Below are positions 1 to 6,766 of a DNA stretch of 54,225 bases, piece after piece. Source of the stretch: a virus; IMG/VR virus record IMGVR_UViG_3300047562_002142, positions 1-54,225 of that record; one strand, 5' to 3'. The position numbers were made by a program, and so were the translations under genes. The stretch's first letter is position 1. Each line of letters opens with the position of its first letter. The notes below the pieces were generated by a model that had not been told where the DNA came from, made no database searches, and saw nothing but the letters and a program-made list of their open reading frames with translations.

Positions 1-146
1 CTATTATAATTTACTGTGAAAACAATAATGTTGATGTAGAATCAGTTCCTAAACTTATTTCTAAACCACTCAAGGAAAAGATTAAGTATGAAGCAATGGA
101 ACTTAATTTCTTAAAGAAAACTTCCCGTGCTAAATTGATTTTTTAA
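1..146 (+). CDS. 33: gp33-like late transcription co-activator, C-terminal end (5' truncated)
   Basis: An open frame runs in from the left edge and stops at TAA 144-146, giving about 47 residues that include LKEKIKYEAMELNF and end in KLIF. In T4 the order is 33-59-32, and the next genes here are gp59 and gp32, so position and the charged C-terminal end fit gp33. In T4, gp33 bridges RNA polymerase and the sliding clamp to activate late promoters. The hydrophobic last residues could be the clamp-binding tail, but this is inference. The start lies outside the window. The assignment depends more on gene order than on sequence. Confidence 0.65.
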   Translation, partial: IIIYCENNNVDVESVPKLISKPLKEKIKYEAMELNFLKKTSRAKLIF

Positions 147-743
147 ATGATGCCTGTTGATGCCTATCGCAAATATATTGCTCTCAAGAATCACTTCACC
201 AAGGACAATTACGATTATCATAAGTACTGTGGTAAAAGTCGTGCAACTGTACAATCTTTCTATAAACGAAAGGATAGATTCTGGTTTGAAAAACTGGCAA
301 GGCAAAAGACAGACCAAGAAGTTGTTGAATTCTTTGTAGCAAATTTTATTAGTTGCACTGATCCAAGTAAATTGTGGATTGGTGAGATGATAAAAGATGG
401 TGAAGAAAGATACGATCAATGGAAAAAAAGAACACAATCACTTTCTTATATCTTTAAAGAAGAAACCCAAAGTCTATTTGAAAATCAAAAAGTCGATGAG
501 GTATTTGATTGTTCCAAAGGTCATCCACCAATTCTTAAGAAGTTTCTAAGTGGTGATATTAGCCCAGAAACAATGGTGATTTTTGATAAGATATTTTTGT
601 TTGGTAAAAATTTTGATAAGAAACTGCAAGATCCTGTATGGGAAACCGTAAGTAAAAAGATTAAAAAGTATTCTTCTTTTATACATATTGATGTGCAAAA
701 GTACAAATCAATTTTAAAAAATATTGTTCTAGGAGATAAATGA
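147..743 (+). CDS. 59: gp59-like helicase loader
   Basis: This 198-aa protein matches the remembered pattern of T4 gp59 along its length: an N-terminal stretch DAYRKYIALKNHF and KYCGKSRATVQSFYKRKDRFWFEKL-type spacing (about residues 5-50), then FVANFIS and WIGEM near residues 62-78, as in T4 FISNLVANQDAWIGDIS. T4 gp59 (217 aa) loads the gp41 helicase onto gp32-coated forked DNA, so having gp32 two genes downstream fits. The start immediately follows the gp33 stop (TAA ATG). ATG 150 is an alternative start and there is no clear Shine-Dalgarno, suggesting translational coupling. The stop overlaps the next start as ATGA. Confidence 0.85.
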   Translation: MMPVDAYRKYIALKNHFTKDNYDYHKYCGKSRATVQSFYKRKDRFWFEKLARQKTDQEVVEFFVANFISCTDPSKLWIGEMIKDGEERYDQWKKRTQSLSYIFKEETQSLFENQKVDEVFDCSKGHPPILKKFLSGDISPETMVIFDKIFLFGKNFDKKLQDPVWETVSKKIKKYSSFIHIDVQKYKSILKNIVLGDK

Positions 744-1084
744 GTTTCTTTAAATCTGAAGTTGTCCGGGCAGAGATGTCTGAAATATCCGAAATGCAAG
801 AGGAAATTTATAAAAATGTTTTTGAGTTTCCTAGTATGTCTAAAGAGCAAAAACTATCTCATGTAGAACTCTTGGATAAACTGCTGAATAAACAAAGGGT
901 TCTTTATACTCGTTTGAGTTTATCCGATGACCCTGAAGCTAAAGAAATGAAAAATCGTATTGCAGAATCGGCAGCAATGATGGGTATTCCTGCAAATGTT
1001 GATATGAATGTTATTTTTAATAATATGAGCAAGATGCTGGAAGCGATGCGTCAAAGGATTGACGAAACGGGTTCAGACCTGTAG
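740..1084 (+). CDS. DUF1825 family protein
   Basis: This 114-aa, charged and probably all-helical protein begins MSFFKSEVVRAEM, resembling the cyanobacterial DUF1825 start (xFFDSEIVQxE). It has the family-like segment LDKLLNKQRVLYTRLSLSDDPEA around residues 45-70, and a methionine-rich C-terminal part. DUF1825 proteins occur in cyanobacteria and in T4-like cyanophages next to gp32; no biochemical role is established. The start overlaps the gp59 stop (ATGA), so it is probably co-translated with the replication genes. Its presence is a good marker of a cyanobacterial host. Function is unknown; a role in replication or host takeover is speculation from position. Confidence 0.8.
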   Translation: MSFFKSEVVRAEMSEISEMQEEIYKNVFEFPSMSKEQKLSHVELLDKLLNKQRVLYTRLSLSDDPEAKEMKNRIAESAAMMGIPANVDMNVIFNNMSKMLEAMRQRIDETGSDL

Positions 1085-1154
1085 AATGATGTTGGCTGGA
1101 CGATCCATTAAGCAAAGTCAAAAAGGCCAAATCCAATTATCAAAAGGTAATCTA

Positions 1155-2093
1155 ATGTCATTTGAAAATCTAAAAAAACAATCCTCCATTGGTTCTCTTA
1201 CCGCAAAACTGGTGAAAGAGGTGGAGAAGATGGGTAATAATTCTGGTGGTGCTGATGAGCGTCTCTGGAAACCAGTTATGGGAAAAGATGGAGTAGGATC
1301 TGCAATTATCCGTTTCCTGCCTGCCCCAGAAGGAGAAGAACTTCCTTGGGCAAAGATGTATTCTCACGCTTTCCAAGGTCCTGGTGGTTGGTATATTGAA
1401 AACTCCCTGACTACCATTGGTCAGAAAGACCCTTTAGGGGAATACAACCGCGAACTGTGGAACAGCGGTAGTGAAGCGGATAAAGAAACAGTCCGCAAAC
1501 AGAAGCGTAAACTGTCTTATTATAGCAATATCTATGTTGTAAAAGACCCTGTAAATCCACAAAATGAGGGTAAAGTTTTTCTCTTCAAATATGGAAAGAA
1601 AATCTTTGATAAGATTATGGAAGCAATGCAACCAGAGTTTGAGGATGAAACGCCCATCAATCCTTTTGACTTCTGGGTGGGTGCAAACTTTAAACTCAAA
1701 ATCGTAAAGAAAGATGGGTACTGGAACTACGACAAGTCAGAATTTGATCGCGTTGCACCACTCCTGGACGATGATGATGCCCTTGAAGCGATTTGGAAGA
1801 AAGAGTATTCATTGACTGCTTTGACTGCTCCAGATCAATTCAAAACCTACGAGCAACTAGAAGCACGACTAAAACTGGTTCTTGGTAAAAAGAGTGCTGC
1901 AAGTTCTATTCGAGAGCAAGAAGAGCATTATGATTCTTATATTCAGACTCCTTCAGAAGAAGAGCGTGTAATTTCAGAACTGGAGCAATCATTTGCCAGT
2001 TCTAAATCACCTTCTCTTCCTGTGGTTAGTAAAGAAATTGATGAAGATGAAGATGACACCCTCTCATATTTCCAAAAACTGGTCGATGATTGA
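1155..2093 (+). CDS. 32: gp32 single-stranded DNA-binding protein
   Basis: The chosen start MSFENLKKQSSIGSL at 1155 gives 312 aa, close to T4 gp32 (301 aa). An in-frame ATG at 1059 would add 32 residues overlapping the previous gene and was rejected. The core shows the T4-like segments GGWYIEN (about residues 75-81), KRKLSYYSNIYVVKDP (about 120-135) and NEGKVFLFKYGKKIFDKI (about 140-157). The C-terminus is acidic (EIDEDEDD near the end), as expected for the protein-interaction tail. gp32 coats ssDNA in replication, recombination and repair. The T4 zinc ligands (His, Cys, Cys, Cys) have no cysteine counterparts between the GGWYIEN and KRKLSYY segments. It is the last gene of its operon and is followed by a terminator. 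Confidence 0.93.
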   Translation: MSFENLKKQSSIGSLTAKLVKEVEKMGNNSGGADERLWKPVMGKDGVGSAIIRFLPAPEGEELPWAKMYSHAFQGPGGWYIENSLTTIGQKDPLGEYNRELWNSGSEADKETVRKQKRKLSYYSNIYVVKDPVNPQNEGKVFLFKYGKKIFDKIMEAMQPEFEDETPINPFDFWVGANFKLKIVKKDGYWNYDKSEFDRVAPLLDDDDALEAIWKKEYSLTALTAPDQFKTYEQLEARLKLVLGKKSAASSIREQEEHYDSYIQTPSEEERVISELEQSFASSKSPSLPVVSKEIDEDEDDTLSYFQKLVDD

Positions 2094-2771
2094 TTAGTTA
2101 AATAATCTGATATTATCTCCTCTCTTCAAGGTTCTACTCAGGTATTGGGTAGAACCTTTTTTATATTTCATAATTTCTTCCATATCATTGAACACAACAT
2201 TTAAGTATTGTGGTTTTAGAACAAAAATATTTCTCTTATCTTCTTCTAGTTTAGATTCATATTCATAGTTTGTAATTGGAGTTGGTGGTACTAATTCTGA
2301 AATTGTAGTTTGTAAACCTCCATCATAATACTCATAAAAATAATTATCAGACTCTTTTAGTGTTATACCTGAAGGAAGAATGAGATTACCAGAACTATCC
2401 CTGATTTCATTTGTTTCGTAATGATGAATTCCATTGTATAGTTCATCATAAGAACCATACTTTTCTAACATTATCTTATCAAATATGACCTGTGGCAACG
2501 GCCATTCTGTTTGGATATTTAAGATATTATTTGAAAGTAACACTACCCAATCAAGGGTTTCGTCATTGTAGATTTTATAAGCAACATTATCTGGTCTTTC
2601 ATCACCAATGATTTTATACTTGGTGAAGTAAGAAAGATTACCAAAAATGTCTTCACGCAGTTTTCCGCGACGAAATAAATTCTTTACGGGTGCATATTCA
2701 GAGATTTGCCTTTGGTTTGAATCTCTGCTGACATAATCAAAATCTGGAACTTGTCTGAAGTATGATGGCAT
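2094..2771 (-). CDS. 53: gp53 baseplate wedge subunit
   Basis: This 225-aa protein has the gp53 pattern: an N-terminal F.YVSRDSNQRQI region, a central NLSYFTKYKIIGDERPDNVAYKIY segment, and then LDWVVLLSNNILNI (about residues 73-87), corresponding to the T4 motif around YWVLLMCND. T4 gp53 (196 aa) joins neighbouring wedges into the hexagonal baseplate. It is the last gene of the minus-strand group, 2 nt after gp48. It converges with gp32, the two stop codons abutting at 2093/2094, and its last codons contain the gp32 terminator hairpin. Confidence 0.88.
   Translation of the reverse strand: MPSYFRQVPDFDYVSRDSNQRQISEYAPVKNLFRRGKLREDIFGNLSYFTKYKIIGDERPDNVAYKIYNDETLDWVVLLSNNILNIQTEWPLPQVIFDKIMLEKYGSYDELYNGIHHYETNEIRDSSGNLILPSGITLKESDNYFYEYYDGGLQTTISELVPPTPITNYEYESKLEEDKRNIFVLKPQYLNVVFNDMEEIMKYKKGSTQYLSRTLKRGDNIRLFN
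2128..2162 (+). terminator. gp32 rho-independent terminator, inside gp53 3' end
   Basis: A perfect 10-bp stem, AAGGTTCTAC (2128-2137) with GTAGAACCTT (2149-2158), has an 11-nt loop and is followed by a T run at 2157-2162. It lies 35 nt after the gp32 stop and reads in the gp32 direction. The same DNA encodes the gp53 C-terminus on the other strand. Confidence 0.85.
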
Positions 2772-2773
2772 TT

Positions 2774-4078
2774 TTAGTAACCTATTGTTGTTACGTCTTT
2801 GAGGGATTTATAATCAGTATCTGTTACTGGTTCTAACTCTTGGAATTGAAGAGTTAAATTATATGATGTCATCGGATATCCACTGTTTGTATCATTAAAT
2901 GTCATGTAAGAACCGTCTGGCGTATAATCAACAGAACAAGATTGAAGAGCACACGTTTTTATCTTATTTAATGATGTATGTTCTTCTTTCGTTGTTCCAT
3001 TGATATATTTTATTTTAAAAACATTTGGAGTTGCTAAGAATAACCCACCAGAAGCAGTTTTTACTGACATTGCTTCTTTAAAAATTCTTATTATACTCTT
3101 AACTTGCTTTGCTTCGTCTATATCTCTAGGGGATAATCTAAACGAAAAACTGAATGGTCTTAATTGGGGACCTTGAAATAGCAACTCAATATTTGGATTT
3201 ACAATCGCTCCACCAAACCTGGATAATAAACCATTAACACCGATTGCTTTTTGTTTTAAGTATAATAAAATTGCTTTTCGTGCATTGGGATCTTCAGTTA
3301 TTGTGGTTCCCAATTTTCCTAATATTTCACCAAAATCATTGCCATTACTTCCTCCAGTCATAGCAGCAGATGACAGACCGTATCCGGCAAGTTCTACTGG
3401 ATTTAATCCTAATCCATTCCAATCAACTGAATTTGTATCTGTGATTGATGGTTGTATTGGCAATACTATAGTTGCTTTTGAAGAACCTAGATTTCTATTT
3501 TTTTCTTGTATGAGTGGATTTTCTCTACTTGGTCTTCTTGTTTTATAATCATATACTTCAAATTTTATATAGTCTTGGTTATTTCCATCTATATTTGTTG
3601 GATACCTATATGTTCCACTCCATGCTGTTTCTTTACTATCTGCTTCTATTTGTTCTGGCAAATCCTCAGTTGTTAGTAATGTTTTATTATCCGGTCCATC
3701 AGTCCTACCACCTGGAGTTCCTGTTTGTAGATTTGTCCCTAAAATTTCATTTATTTTCGTGTTTCCGCCACCTGCCTGTCCTCCTATTCCTCTTCTAACT
3801 ACTGGAACTGCTTGTTCTGTTACGATTTTTCTTCCATTGGCAGAGAAATATTGTATTTCTTCTCTGCTAGCATTGGCAGTATTCTTAAAATTTTCTCCCT
3901 TATTGATTGTTCCTACAACAACTATTTCTTCTTGGTTTAATGCATTTTTTCCTTTTCTGAATATTGTTGTTGTTCCATCTTCTGATACAGTTACATAATA
4001 TCCGATGGCATTTACTGAATTATTCTGAAAGGGTTGGGGAAAATATTGTGGTGGTGTATCTTGGTATATTACTGCCAT
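2774..4078 (-). CDS. 48: gp48 baseplate tail-tube cap protein
   Basis: At 434 aa this is longer than T4 gp48 (364 aa). The N-terminal third is low-complexity and variable. The C-terminal half carries tube-family features: LRPFSFSFRLSPRDIDEAKQ (about residues 308-327), where T4 has FTWDLTPRSTEDL, then a late CALQSCSVDYTPDGSYMTF segment, where T4 has CQIQSIRFDKTPNGNF, and a final YNLTLQFQELEPV strand. gp48 sits on the hub and, with gp54, starts tail-tube polymerisation. It is followed 2 nt later by gp53. A late-promoter-like element lies 60 nt upstream, so it may be transcribed apart from the two genes before it. Confidence 0.88.
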   Translation of the reverse strand: MAVIYQDTPPQYFPQPFQNNSVNAIGYYVTVSEDGTTTIFRKGKNALNQEEIVVVGTINKGENFKNTANASREEIQYFSANGRKIVTEQAVPVVRRGIGGQAGGGNTKINEILGTNLQTGTPGGRTDGPDNKTLLTTEDLPEQIEADSKETAWSGTYRYPTNIDGNNQDYIKFEVYDYKTRRPSRENPLIQEKNRNLGSSKATIVLPIQPSITDTNSVDWNGLGLNPVELAGYGLSSAAMTGGSNGNDFGEILGKLGTTITEDPNARKAILLYLKQKAIGVNGLLSRFGGAIVNPNIELLFQGPQLRPFSFSFRLSPRDIDEAKQVKSIIRIFKEAMSVKTASGGLFLATPNVFKIKYINGTTKEEHTSLNKIKTCALQSCSVDYTPDGSYMTFNDTNSGYPMTSYNLTLQFQELEPVTDTDYKSLKDVTTIGY

Positions 4079-4137
4079 CAGAATCTCTCCCCAACTGCAA
4101 GAGGATTAATCATCTCAATTTTTCGTAGAGTATGAGA

Positions 4138-4145
4138 CATTTATA
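4138..4145 (-). promoter_or_regulatory. late promoter-like element (gp48)
   Basis: TATAAATG on the minus strand is one base from the T4 late consensus TATAAATA. It lies about 60 nt before the gp48 start, in the 87-nt gap after the preceding gene. Confidence 0.5.
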
Positions 4146-4165
4146 GATGTTTTATATTTATTTAG

Positions 4166-4549
4166 TTATGGTTTTTTCAGAAATCTAGCGTAAGGTAAAG
4201 AACGTAAGTAATCAATCTCATCATTTTTTACGATATGTAATGAACCAGAAACTTCTTGCCAAGTATAATTCCTTACAGTTCCCCAATGAAAATTTAATCC
4301 CCTAAATCCCCATCTTTGAACATCAATACAAGCAATTAATGGGTGAATATCAAAAACAATACCGGGAGTTTTTGCAAGATATACAAAAGTATAATATTTT
4401 CCAACATCAGGTATAAATTCTGTCTCTCTAAAGACACTAAGAATTTCTAACATAACAGAGTCTGGGTCAATTAATCCCTTTACTCTTTTTTTGAGTTCTG
4501 ATACTCTTGGTGAATCTTTTTTAATATCTTTACCGAAACCTTCCGCCAT
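4166..4549 (-). CDS. unknown protein between gp4 and gp48
   Basis: This 127-aa protein has a lysine-rich N-terminus (about residues 1-27), then a compact region with FIPDVGKYYTFVYLAKTPG, DIHPLIACIDVQRWGFRGLNFHWG and an aromatic run WQEVSGSLH. I do not recognise a T4 counterpart. It starts on the gp4 stop (TAATG overlap), so it is coupled to gp4. It lies inside a baseplate/head-completion group, so a structural or assembly role is a reasonable guess and no more. The mixture of aromatic and proline residues suggests a folded beta-rich domain rather than a disordered peptide. Confidence 0.75.
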   Translation of the reverse strand: MAEGFGKDIKKDSPRVSELKKRVKGLIDPDSVMLEILSVFRETEFIPDVGKYYTFVYLAKTPGIVFDIHPLIACIDVQRWGFRGLNFHWGTVRNYTWQEVSGSLHIVKNDEIDYLRSLPYARFLKKP

Positions 4550-5001
4550 TACTTAATACCCAATTCTGATTCGGTGACGATTTTGAAACCTATCATATGG
4601 TCGTCACACCATTCTTGAATTGATTTCCATTTTGCTTGATTTACCATATAAGTTTTCATTTCATTTAGATATGTCTGCTTTCTTTTATTTCCTTTCACTG
4701 GCGGAATGGTTTGTTTTTTTGGTTTTATTTCTATAATATATTTTTTTACTTTATTATCGTTTTCCAAAACTTCAATGATAAAATCTGGGAAATATCTACA
4801 AACTTTATTTTTTACTGGGTTGAAGTAAGGAACACAAAATTCTTCAGAACCATACCTCAATACACTTTCTGTTCTATCACACCATCTCATAAATTTTAAT
4901 TCCCAAGAACTTCTGTATACTATATTTCTTGGGTTTCCAATATATTTTTCTGGGTTTTGTGGATGAAAAAATCCTTGATGATATTTTGAATCACGCGGCA
5001 T
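4549..5001 (-). CDS. 4: gp4 head completion protein
   Basis: The 150-aa length equals T4 gp4 (150 aa). It contains the family core YRSSWELKFMRWCD (about residues 29-42), where T4 has YRSSWEKFFFEWLD, then YFPDFIIEV (about 70-78), YIIEIKPKKQT.PPVK (about 88-104), and a final FKIVTESELG. The FPDF...EIKPKK arrangement looks like a PD-(D/E)xK nuclease-type fold. gp4 acts late in head assembly, before tail joining. It is the first gene of the minus-strand group, has a perfect TATAAATA late element about 44 nt upstream, and is divergent from the tail-tube gene. Confidence 0.93.
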   Translation of the reverse strand: MPRDSKYHQGFFHPQNPEKYIGNPRNIVYRSSWELKFMRWCDRTESVLRYGSEEFCVPYFNPVKNKVCRYFPDFIIEVLENDNKVKKYIIEIKPKKQTIPPVKGNKRKQTYLNEMKTYMVNQAKWKSIQEWCDDHMIGFKIVTESELGIK

Positions 5002-5044
5002 TTTTTTCCCCCATATCTCTACTACATAATATATAACGCAAAAA

Positions 5045-5052
5045 TATTTATA
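5045..5052 (-). promoter_or_regulatory. late promoter (gp4 group)
   Basis: A perfect TATAAATA on the minus strand, preceded by C, 44 nt before the gp4 start. It nearly touches the divergent gene beginning at 5054. Confidence 0.75.
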
Positions 5053-5053
5053 G

Positions 5054-5830
5054 ATGACTGCTCCACCAATAAAATCTGTCAGTATGTCTGCTATAAAAAG
5101 TAAGTTATTGCGACCTGCTTTAACTTCTCATTTTATTTGTGAGTTTAAACCGCCAGAGGCTGCTAAGAATTTTTTAAATTTAAGAACTGATGCAGGATTT
5201 GTTGGAGCAACATATAGCACCGAAAACCAAGAGTTGCTACAACTTTCGTGTAGTGAAGCATCCCTTCCAGGGTCTTCTCTTGCAACAAATGAAATCAATA
5301 ATGATTATACTGGTGTAACTGAACGACACGCTTATCGTAGATTATATGATGATAGGTCTGATTTTACTTTTTATGTTGATGGGGAATATAGAATTATAGA
5401 TTTTTTTGAGAATTGGATTTCTTATGTTGTAAATGAAAATGATTTAAACGCACAGAGAACAAGAACATATAATTATAGAGTTAATTTTCCAACAACTTAT
5501 TATGCAGATGCCCTTTACATCACAAAGTTTGAGAAAGACCACACTAGAAATGATAGAGGAAGACCTTTAGTATATAAGTTTATTAATGCATATCCAATAA
5601 GTATTAATTCTATGCCAGTATCTTATGATAGTTCCCAACTATTAAAATGCACTGTGTCATTTACATACAGTCGTTATGTTATTTCAAGGACTGGTACTTT
5701 TTCTACTGAGACTGGAGAACCTCAATTTGCATCTGATACTTCACAATTTGGACAAACTGGTTTTAACTTAAATCAAAATACTTTACGAACTACTGGGATT
5801 TTATCGGAAAATATCAGACCACTACTATAA
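5054..5830 (+). CDS. 54: tail-tube initiator-like protein (gp54/gp19 family)
   Basis: This 258-aa protein has the features of the myovirus tube fold: SCSEASLPGSSLATNEI (about residues 72-88), FTFYVDGEYRIIDFFENWISYV (about 112-133), YRVNFPTTYYADALYITKFEKD (about 147-168), YKFINAYPISINSMPVSYDSS and a CTVSFTYSRYVI strand. This is the order seen in gp19- and gp54-type proteins (a displacement strand, a helix with WxxxV, and a PI.....SY turn). Its position next to gp48 and gp26 favours gp54, which caps the baseplate and primes tube assembly. A specialised tube paralogue remains possible. No clear Shine-Dalgarno precedes the start. Confidence 0.75.
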   Translation: MTAPPIKSVSMSAIKSKLLRPALTSHFICEFKPPEAAKNFLNLRTDAGFVGATYSTENQELLQLSCSEASLPGSSLATNEINNDYTGVTERHAYRRLYDDRSDFTFYVDGEYRIIDFFENWISYVVNENDLNAQRTRTYNYRVNFPTTYYADALYITKFEKDHTRNDRGRPLVYKFINAYPISINSMPVSYDSSQLLKCTVSFTYSRYVISRTGTFSTETGEPQFASDTSQFGQTGFNLNQNTLRTTGILSENIRPLL

Positions 5831-5832
5831 CA

Positions 5833-5840
5833 AATAAATA
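5833..5840 (+). promoter_or_regulatory. late promoter-like element (gp26)
   Basis: AATAAATA lies 28 nt before the gp26 start and matches the cyanophage NATAAATA late motif. The short AT-rich context makes a chance match possible. Confidence 0.4.
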
Positions 5841-5867
5841 ATCACACTGAAACGATTATAGGATATT

Positions 5868-6587
5868 ATGCCTTTACCTAAGATTTCAACGCCATCATAT
5901 TTTCTCACTTTACCATCAACAGGAAAAGAAATTAAATATAGACCATTTCTTGTTAGAGAAGAAAAGTTACTTATATTAGCACTTGAGAGTGAAGATACAA
6001 AACAAATCACAGAAGCAATTAAAGCAGTTATTAAGAACTGTATTGAAACCAGAGGTGTTAAAGTAGAAACACTCCCAACATTTGATATTGAATATCTCTT
6101 CCTTAACATTCGTGGTAAGTCTGTAGGAGAGGAAATCGAAGTTAATGTTATTTGCCCTGATGATGGAGAGACTACTGTTCCTGTAAAAATCAATGTAGAT
6201 GAAATTGAAGTTAAAAAGTTTGATGGGCACGATAAGAAAATCAAAGTTGATGATAATGTAATGATTGAGATGAAGTATCCTTCATTGGAGCAATTCATCA
6301 AAAATAATTTTGACTTTAATGCAACGAATGATATAGACCAGGCATTTGATTTAATTTCATCTTGTATTGATAAGATTTGTACTAAAGATGAAGTATGGTC
6401 TACTGCTGATGTTACTAAGAAGGAACTACAAGACTTCCTAGACCAAATGAATTCTTCTCAATTCAAGCAGATTGAGAAGTTTTTTGAAACAATGCCTAAA
6501 CTTTCTCATACACTTACAGTCAAAAATCCAAATACCAATGTAGAAAGTCCCGTCACTTTAGAAGGGTTATCATCTTTTTTCGTATAG
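5868..6587 (+). CDS. 26: gp26 baseplate hub assembly / tail chaperone
   Basis: This 239-aa protein begins with LPKISTPSYFLTLPSTGKEI and YRPFLVREEKLLI.A.E (about residues 3-40), the hallmark start of T4-type gp26. It continues with VKVETLPTFDIEYLFLNIRGKSVGEE (about 68-93), where the gp26 family has FDLEYLFLQLRAKSVGEE. The C-terminal half is helical. By genomic position (directly before the tape measure) it corresponds to the lambda G-type tail chaperone. The last codons before the stop form a T TTT TTC slippery heptamer, and a downstream -1 frame is open, so part of the product is probably extended (see the next entry). Confidence 0.9.
   Translation: MPLPKISTPSYFLTLPSTGKEIKYRPFLVREEKLLILALESEDTKQITEAIKAVIKNCIETRGVKVETLPTFDIEYLFLNIRGKSVGEEIEVNVICPDDGETTVPVKINVDEIEVKKFDGHDKKIKVDDNVMIEMKYPSLEQFIKNNFDFNATNDIDQAFDLISSCIDKICTKDEVWSTADVTKKELQDFLDQMNSSQFKQIEKFFETMPKLSHTLTVKNPNTNVESPVTLEGLSSFFV
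6575..6581 (+). promoter_or_regulatory. probable -1 ribosomal frameshift site
   Basis: The slippery heptamer T TTT TTC is in the gp26 reading phase (codons TTT 6576-6578 and TTC 6579-6581), two codons before the zero-frame stop. A 6-bp hairpin (6592-6597 with 6607-6612) follows after 10 nt and may stimulate slippage. Confidence 0.75.
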
Positions 6588-6766
6588 CACTTTCTCATAT
6601 TGACCTTGAGAATTATTATCAACTTAACTTTGCTCTAGTTCAGTACCATAAATACTCTTTGACGGAGATAGAAAACTGGATGCCTTGGGAACGAGATGTG
6701 TATGTGACTTTGCTAAAGAATCATTTAGAAGAAGAAAAACTAAAGCAGCAGCAAAATGGAAGTTAA
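6581..6766 (+). CDS. 51: gp51-like extension, reached by -1 frameshift from gp26
   Basis: After slipping back one base on TTTTTTC (6575-6581), translation continues for about 61 codons to TAA 6764-6766. The encoded extension includes HIDLENYYQLNFALVQYHKY and TEIENWMPWERDVYVTLLKN, ending in a charged EEEKLKQQQNGS tail. The pattern SLTEIENWMPWERDVY resembles gp51 and GT-type tail chaperone tails (M-PWER.VY). No ATG lies near the beginning of this frame; its only methionine is in the WMPW motif, so a separate start is unlikely. The fusion would be about 299 aa and overlaps the next gene by 11 nt. Such extensions normally bind the tape measure protein. The frameshift is inferred, not shown. Confidence 0.8.
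   Translation, partial: RIALSHIDLENYYQLNFALVQYHKYSLTEIENWMPWERDVYVTLLKNHLEEEKLKQQQNGS

Noticed and set aside
1059-1154. Longer gp32 start at 1059
   Set aside because: It would add 32 residues unlike gp32 and overlap the previous gene; the start at 1155 gives the normal N-terminus.
3285-3998. Plus-strand ORFs opposite gp48
   Set aside because: They have hydrophobic, unbiased composition and are fully covered by a well-supported gene on the other strand.
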